A stretch of DNA of 64,000 nt from Paramarasmius palmivorus (lineage: Eukaryota; Basidiomycota; Agaricomycetes; Agaricales; Marasmiaceae), in assembly GCA_037176845.1 (NCBI GenBank), contig JAYKXP010000033.1, positions 372,001 to 436,000 of the forward strand, written 5' to 3'. Position numbers and translations under genes: made by a program. How positions within the stretch are numbered: position 1 is the first letter of the stretch; each line of letters opens with the position of its first letter. Positions 57,758 to 64,000 of the stretch are shown here, piece by piece. Under the pieces are notes generated by a model. That model had not been told where the DNA came from. It made no database searches and worked only from the letters and a program-made list of their open reading frames with translations.

Positions 57758-60700
57758 ATGGCATCGATGGTCATGATTCTTCATCAAGGAATCTGCTCTG
57801 GAAAAGTTATTTAGCAACGGTTCATTTACGATGTTACGACTTTACAATCTATGTATATGCTCCTTTTTCCTTATGTTCCTATGCTCCCATGATATCATGT
57901 GTGTTAATTATGTGTTTATCTTGTCCAAGTTCCAGTGTGGACTCGAAAGCCTTGACTGTGTAGGCCCGAATTCAGTGAGTGCAATGCACGCTGCTCAATC
58001 GACAACTGTATTTGGTGAGTGAATAGCAAATTAGGGAATAGAGGAGCTCTCGCGTTTGTAGAGTGTGCCTCCTTCGCTATGCATTTAAACTCCCAGGATG
58101 ATGAACGCGTAGCCTCGGGTACAGTTCTCGTTCCGGAAACTTCGAAGTTGCCTCTAAGTGAACACGGATCGCGGACTCTTAGTACTGAACGATAATCGTC
58201 CCACTAGCACCATCTTACTCAATCTTCTTGCCTCCAGGACATGGTTTGCTCGACGAAGGTCCCGTAGATTTCGACACTACTGGTACTGAAATCATGTTTC
58301 CATGAACAACTTTCGGCAGTATCTGCGATACTCAGGCTAAAGCGTCAGCACAGCCTAATGTCCGTTATGGCGTAGTCGCTAGCATGATGTTCCTTTGCTG
58401 CTGTATCGAAGCTGGTATAACCTTTCTCTAGTAAATCGAACGCGGATTGGACTTGTACACTTGATAGGTCGCCGTTGAGGCTGTTGATGGCCTCCTCGGA
58501 TCCGTGGATTTAGTTGGATTGCCATCTCTAGTATCGGCAAATGGATCCAAATCATAACAAACTACTAGTAGATCCCACGTTGCTTTGCAGCAGGGGGATC
58601 ATAGAAAGATAAATACGCGTATCCCATGTCTGTGCTCATCAATATTTGACTCAAGCTGCTTCGCGCACGCCAAGAGGTTGGGATACCTAGCGATGTCTCA
58701 ATTGATGCCGTTAACGGCGACCTTTGCTTAGATAATCAAGTTGATTTCTGCCTTTGACCGTCACCTCGTTCTCTCCTGGTTGGTAAGTTCTCCTTTCATA
58801 TCTTCTGAGCTGTTGAAAATTACTTCGCTGCCTTATCCACAAGAACTACGCAGCTCTATATGACGTTCCTCTGGTTCCTTCAGGATGGCCTCCCTACGAC
58901 TATGACATAAAACAGCTTGCGCCGTCCGTTCCTAATCTGTCGTGTCCACGCCCCATCCTGATTTCCCTCCTCTGACTCTCAAACGACTTCATCGACTACC
59001 TCCGCCCACCTCCGCCCACCTCCGCGTTCTGTGACCTCCCGTTAGTTGGGACTGACGAATAACCGAGAATGGGGACGGGTACGTGAAGCCAACTTCTGCT
59101 CGTCCAAAAGTAACCCCCTAGAAGACACATCAATCCTCTTTCCATCTCACCCTGAAGATGCTTCTATCTTATCAGCCCATGACAGCCCACCTCTCGTCTC
59201 ATAGAAACCGTCATTACATCCCTAATGCATTCCCGACATACATTTCTCGATGCGAAAGAGAGCTCTAATTGCTCAGAATCGTTCGATTTCCTCCAGATGT
59301 TCAGATTGTACGCTTTATGGTTGGAGGAGGGCCGCTGAGGTAGTTGGAGGTATATGGGATGGGAACAATGGATTCGGGTGTCAGACGTACAGGTAAGACA
59401 GGTATTGTCTTTCGTTTACTCACCTGACCTTCACCCTTCCCGTCGTCCAGGCGTAATCTGTTTCACACCTCACTTTCACACACACACAAATCTCATTTCT
59501 CTCACCCACTACCCGCAGACAAACACCCATGCACACACGGTCGACGGATGAAGAGGCATCAATGGGTTCTGGTAGACGAGTGGGTGTTCAACTGTACGGT
59601 AAGACCACAACTTCCTTTTGGATTCAGGATGTACAACCAACTCGTCGTGATCCCCTGGTCACAACGACAAATATTTTGATAGAAACGATCTGCCGTCAAG
59701 GCCGATATCACTTACTATCGTTCTAGCATCCCTTTTGGCTCGCTTGCTAGGTGTTGACCGCACGCCAGAAAGGGAAAAAATCTCGCTCGGAATCCCGGTT
59801 CGGCCCCGGGCTAAAACCACCGCCGAAGGCGGGAGCTCTGTTGCTTGGTTCGGCCAAAAGTGGTCCGGATTGAGCTCCCGGTGGGCGTCAATATCTTGCG
59901 GGTCATTTGATCTGATTCCTACCGTGATTCTTCTCATACTACTATAGCTAGAAATCTTGGAGTATCGGAAACGGTTTCGCTCCATTATTCCTCCAAGCAA
60001 AACTTTTTCGTGGATACTTTACTCAAGGCCCAAGGCACACCTTCCTCGAACGCTGAGCTTGTGGAACACTAGGCATATCATAGCCAGCCCCACAAACTAC
60101 ACGAAACTCCCGCAATCGTCTCCATCGGGAATGTAGTTCAATCAAGAAGGCTAAAGGCACTGCCATGTGAGCGACACCGATCCTGCGAACAGCTGATGAC
60201 TCTACTATTGCCTGCCGTGTTAACAGTTACTCGAGATGTGATCAAGCTCATCAAAGATTCTCCAAGATTTGAAGCTCCTGCCTCAGTAACAGTTTTACTG
60301 AGAACGCTGTCAATATTGTTACAACGCATTCGAGAAGCTTTCTGGCCACTATTATGTCAATAAGTCAACTGGATTCTGATTCTGATCCATATCTTCCTCT
60401 ATCATCCAGCAGTAGACGCTCGATGGTTGTGTACGAATAGTCTTAGGCCCCAAAACATTGTACTTACGTACGTACCCTGTAGAGAATCCACGTTCCTTGA
60501 TGAAGGATGGCGATTGGGTAAAGATCATGATTAATCAACGCACAAAGTCTCATACCCGTACCTCAATCTTCGGCGCAATCTAATAATCGTTGTAAATATT
60601 GGCATAATACATTTGTCATATGTACCAATCAGTGGCGAATCACAAGTTTCAAATACGACCATCGACACAGCGTTCTTGTTCATAGTCATATCACAGTTGA

Positions 60701-61190
60701 CGCTACTGCCTACGAAATTGATGAGATTCTCGGATCTCCTGGTTCCTATTAGCTGTGTCATGTTATTAAGGTGTGACGTATCGACCGGAAGTCAAATTTT
60801 AGAGTACTCCCAATGAAGATGATTCGTGCTTGTTCCCGTCGATATTTTTCTTTTCATGAGCCACCAACCACGCTCTTACTCAGTCATCGAGCAGAGCAAG
60901 GCTATTGGTTCATTGACTTGTTTTGGCTGAACCCCGACAGCATGTGAAATCATGGGAATACTCAACAATCACACCCACAGCACATAACAGCTCTCTCTAT
61001 TGGACTACGTTCGTGGCTCGTTCCGTTATTTCCAATACTGTACCGCTTGAAGTATAGCGGCAGGGGTAGATCCATCGTCGGGGCAAAGGGGATTCCGTAG
61101 TTTATTGTCGCATAGATGGATCAGCCGTCTATTAAATTATTGTGTGCTATATGCTGATAATCTAGAATGTTGAAGCTTTATTACGGTGCT
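57758..61190. other. Long stretch without a recognised gene
   Basis: A partial tRNA-like head (TCCGTTATGGCGTAGTCGCTAGCATGA) lies at 58359-58385. CCTCCGCCCA repeats three times near 59000. An inverted GGGAGCTC/GAGCTCCC pair lies near 59840-59890 in a GC-rich patch. Inverted remnants of the Zn-cluster 3' module lie at 60490-60780 and 61060-61100. I found no splice-consistent gene. Confidence 0.45.
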
Positions 61191-61196
61191 AATCAA

Positions 61197-61960
61197 TCAC
61201 GGGAATATTTTAGTGGCGTCCACAAGAACATTGTTGTTCGAAGCATATAGTTGGGATGTTTCTATAGTAATTGCTCTGTTAGAATATAGATGGAGCAATA
61301 CAAGAGTACAAACCTTGTTTTGGGATCCCACGAAATATGATGTCCATCGTGCCACGCAAGAGAGCACGCCGAAGAGCTGGATGAAGCAAAGTTTCCGTTT
61401 AGCTCGTATGAGCTTGAGTGATGTACTGGGACCGACGGGATGCATTCTAGCTGGGGTATAGTTGTCGGCACAGGACGAAGATACCAATTTCCCCAGGACT
61501 GTTCCTGATGATAATCGTCCTGATTCCGTGTCTGCTGATGCATGGAGCTTTCATAGCTACTTCCCGAGGCGGCAGCGAGGCGGTCGGTGTTTGTGTAGTC
61601 TGAACATAGGCCTTCATACGGTGAGATAACGGTGGAAGGAAGTGCTGGACAATCAGTAGCCTGATCGTCATTGTGAAGGTACTGGGATGATCTTCGGACT
61701 GGAGTCAACCCTGACGAGGAGAGAGAAGGTTGAGGAAGGGTCATTTGTGGTGTTTTGCCCCGCCGTGAGGACGGGAGAGAATTGACTGGAAGGTATTCGC
61801 AATGAATCCCTTTCAGGTAGCATCGCGTGCATGCCTCAGAGTCGCCTGTAAATCGATTATAACGAGGTTTACACTTGGTCTTTCGACGACGACAGTTGGT
61901 ACATGCTCTAATAGCGCGAGGACCAACACGTTGCTGAGATAGACGTTTTTCTTTGCCCAT
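61197..61960 (-). CDS. Zn(II)2Cys6 transcription factor copy G
   Basis: Exons 61960-61314 and 61275-61197 give 241 aa. Zinc ligands Cys20, 23, 30, 44, 47 and 54 are all present, with the one-residue-shorter loop shared with copy B (NRFTGDSEAC). The middle region is Ser/Pro-rich, and SWGNWYL, HISWDPKT and the spliced tail ITIETSQLYA...VLVDATK are kept. This is the copy with the best-preserved set of features after copy A. It is inverted relative to the other six and lies downstream of a broken toxin copy in the same relative order as in unit E. Confidence 0.85.
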
Positions 61961-62250
61961 TGTTGTGATCTACAGATAGCGAAGTAATCAGAGCATCTTA
62001 TATCCCCCTTCAATTGACACATCGAGAGAAAAGTGCAAATGTTTCACACCAATTCTGCGGACGCGGCTGGGTGAATTCACCGTCATACAGTGGTCGCAAG
62101 TCCCCTTGGCACGAACTAAAGTTATCGGCGCCTCACCGAGATTTCCCTTAGAGGGCATAAAGCACAGACGACCACACAAACCGGAAACCCTCAATGAGGT
62201 GCCGACCATCAACGGACCTTTAGTGAATACTAGAAGGTGCAGCATGGGAT
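61961..62250 (-). promoter_or_regulatory. Shared 5' module of Zn-cluster copy G
   Basis: Inverse of the module before copy E, including GTCCGTTGATGGTCGG, AACTTTAGTTCGTGCCAAGG, GTGAAACATTTGCACTT and TATAAGATGCTCTGATTACTT (TATAAG on minus at 62002-61997). Very close to copy E, consistent with E and G being sister units. Confidence 0.7.
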
Positions 62251-62787
62251 GAGCTATAAACTCACATATCAAATATGGAGGTCGGGAGGTCGGGAGGTCT
62301 TCAGACGGATGAAACGTTCTAGTATAAGCAAGATGTCGAGGTGCCAAGGGCCGTATTTCGCTGTTTCGTAGGATTATAGATTATCGCAAACTGCTGTAAT
62401 AGTACAGGAAACGTACTGTAAAGCGATCTTCAAGCAATCCGAAAGGTTCGTGTAACAACTCAATGTACCTACTCCTACGATTTTAAGGCGGCTCTCAACG
62501 GAAATTTCTCGGGGGCGATGATGGGATTGTTCGCGGCTAATCGGACAAATACTTTCATACTCAACCGACCCTTTCGGACCCCCTGTTGTTCCGAAAAGAG
62601 AGTGTAATATCCTGACTATCTCCCAGATGGCTTGACGGATGGTTACAGGATCCATGGCCATTGAGGAAAATATCACTTGGTCAACGAAAGCGACAAATAA
62701 AGAATGCGATCAACACATGACGCCAATCAATCATACCAAGCATATCATGCAACCGCAGGATATTAGGAATAATAGTCCTTTCGACTA

Positions 62788-63003
62788 TCAGTATGGATCC
62801 TGGAATTCCTTCGTAACCTGGAAATTTCAATTCCAAAATCTCACAATGAAAGTGCAACCCACCCCAATCACCCTGGCTGATTGGCCTCCAAGTAAATCGT
62901 TAAACCAAAGCTACAGAGCCTCTCCGAATCCAACAACGACGAAAACAAAACACTATCCTCGTAGGTCGGGTTCGTACCTGTATTCGAAGAGGCAGTGATT
63001 ATA
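62788..63003 (-). pseudogene. Broken Cyt-like toxin copy
   Basis: The minus strand matches the last third of the toxin gene at 46293-47028: a TGTNxxYE-VLFSS strand region, TIYLEA, then NQxGW and the closing QDP-like end before TGA (62788-62790). The last part is out of frame with the first because of small deletions, and the N-terminal two thirds are absent. Not functional. Confidence 0.75.
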
Positions 63004-63539
63004 GCTTCTGGTCCTCCTATTGCATCTTCTTTTGGAGTGCTTCTGTGAAGAGAGATCAAAGGTCAAATCATATGCACAGCGAGGCACTGCATGTACACAC
63101 CTGCTTTCTATTAATACTCACTAATCAATCATGTGAGGTGGAGAAGGAGAGGAGGCATACTTATGGATTTGTTGATATGAGTGTTACGTGAATCTTTCAA
63201 CGCCTCTCTATGTCCTTCAAGAATCTTCATCAGCTTGTAGCCAATATCAAGGGAAGCCCCGCCAGAAGCACCCTGCGGAATTCCTTACGCTGTCGGATAA
63301 TTATAAGAAAGTGATGAAGATGAGGAATTTGAGCAGAAGTTCCGAAGCCCATAGCAAGTCGAAAACCATTCCCTCGGCACACGAAGCTGACTGTATCATG
63401 GGTACCGTCTTTACAATCGCTGGAGGTGATAAAAGCGTTGGTAGTATTTTGTCGCTGATGAAGTATATGAATTCTCAGGGACTAAATAAATCTTCAATGA
63501 TCTAGCTTTGAGACCATACCGAATAGTCTCATGGTTATT

Positions 63540-63830
63540 GGAACGATGCGACATTTGACATACCTCATCCTAGTACTTGTACACCCACATGCCTGTACCC
63601 ACATAATCATCTTCATTGTCATCTAATGGCATCACTCCGAGATGGTAACGAAAGCAGCATCCATCAACAACGGGAATGAGGCATTTCCGTTTGATATTGA
63701 TTTGTGGGCATATAGGTAACCGTGTTGGTATCCTAGCGTGTCAGCGTACACGGTAAGAGCCTCCGATCCGCTTGAAATTAAAGAGAAGGCTGGCAAAGTC
63801 TTCATGATAACCAAGTAATATTTGCAGACA
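63540..63830 (-). repeat. Inverted R1 repeat copy
   Basis: On the minus strand: CTTGGTTATCATGAAGACTTTGCC, GACACGCTAGGATACCAACACGGTTAC, CCCACAAATCAATATCAAACGGAAATGCCTCATTCC, and GATTATGTGGGTACAGGCATGTGGGTGTA. It lies upstream (in minus orientation) of the broken toxin, as R1 does in unit E. Confidence 0.65.
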
Positions 63831-63876
63831 GATTGAGGGTGTCAACTATTGTGGAGCTTGACCTATCAATTTGACA

Positions 63877-63918
63877 TTCCAGGATATATATATATATATG
63901 TTACACTTTGTCCTGGAA
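63877..63918. other. Hairpin flanking an AT dinucleotide run
   Basis: TTCCAGGA at 63877-63884 pairs with TCCTGGAA at 63911-63918, enclosing (AT)n at 63883-63899. A short inverted repeat of unknown meaning. Confidence 0.6.
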
Positions 63919-64000
63919 AGAAAGAAGAGTGATCGACCTCGTAACTAGGAAGAGTGAACGCACGATTCGAATCAATGTCGGAGTTTGGATCGTGATAATC

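Noticed and set aside
58359..58385. tRNA-Glu gene at 58.36 kb
   Set aside because: Only the 5' third matches; no T arm follows.
59760..59900. GC-rich patch with inverted GGGAGCTC as a transposon end
   Set aside because: The inverted repeat is only 8 bp, and I found no matching target duplication or second end.
1..64000. CRISPR array, bacterial operon signals, ribosome binding sites
   Set aside because: Introns, Pol III tRNA genes and fungal proteins show a eukaryotic nuclear sequence, and no regularly spaced direct repeats with spacers were seen.

Overview
The window looks like nuclear DNA of an Agaricomycete (mushroom-forming basidiomycete). The evidence is short GT-AG introns every 50-260 bases in all real genes, two microsomal P450 genes with a shared 12-exon layout, a basidiomycete-type seven-helix membrane protein, intron-bearing tRNA-Glu genes, small fungal Zn(II)2Cys6 proteins and a fungal Cyt-like pore-forming protein. 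Gene density is low. Most of the sequence is old, diverged duplicated DNA.

Layout. 1-2.4 kb: two tRNA-Glu genes and a relic of the membrane-protein gene. 2.6-14.2 kb: P450-1 (minus), a collapsed P450 relic, the membrane-protein gene (minus), a tRNA-bearing duplicated block with a P450 scrap, and P450-2 (minus). 15-19 kb: a copy of the toxin 3' flank without its toxin, a second tRNA-bearing block and another tRNA-Glu. 19-63 kb: repeated units built from decayed tRNA-Glu copies, an interspersed repeat called R1 here, decayed unknown coding pieces, and finally a small Zn(II)2Cys6 gene with conserved 5' and 3' flanks. Seven such Zn-cluster loci are present, named A to G: A 22.2 kb, B 27.8, C 32.0, D 39.5, E 47.9, F 53.9 (all plus) and G 61.2-62.0 (minus). 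Unit E also carries a Cyt-like toxin gene 0.8 kb upstream of its Zn-cluster gene. The inverted unit G carries a broken copy of the same toxin in the same relative place. Other items are a 731-bp transposon with 8-bp target duplications (52.6 kb), an array of 12-bp palindromes (43.2 kb), an RNase H relic of a retroelement (29.2 kb), and an intact five-exon Gln/Pro-rich gene (56.9 kb).

How it fits together. A unit containing tRNA-Glu, R1, an optional toxin and a Zn-cluster regulator appears to have been copied repeatedly and then decayed unevenly. The Zn-cluster copies range from apparently whole (A, G) through late truncation (E, F), loss of one zinc ligand (C) and nonsense (B) to gross truncation (D). 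Pairing of regulator and toxin suggests, but does not show, that the regulator controls the toxin. The P450s and the membrane protein lie outside the repeated units and look like an older neighbourhood. Exon boundaries are my own reading of splice sites. For both P450s the exon sums are divisible by three and nine consecutive internal exons have equal lengths.
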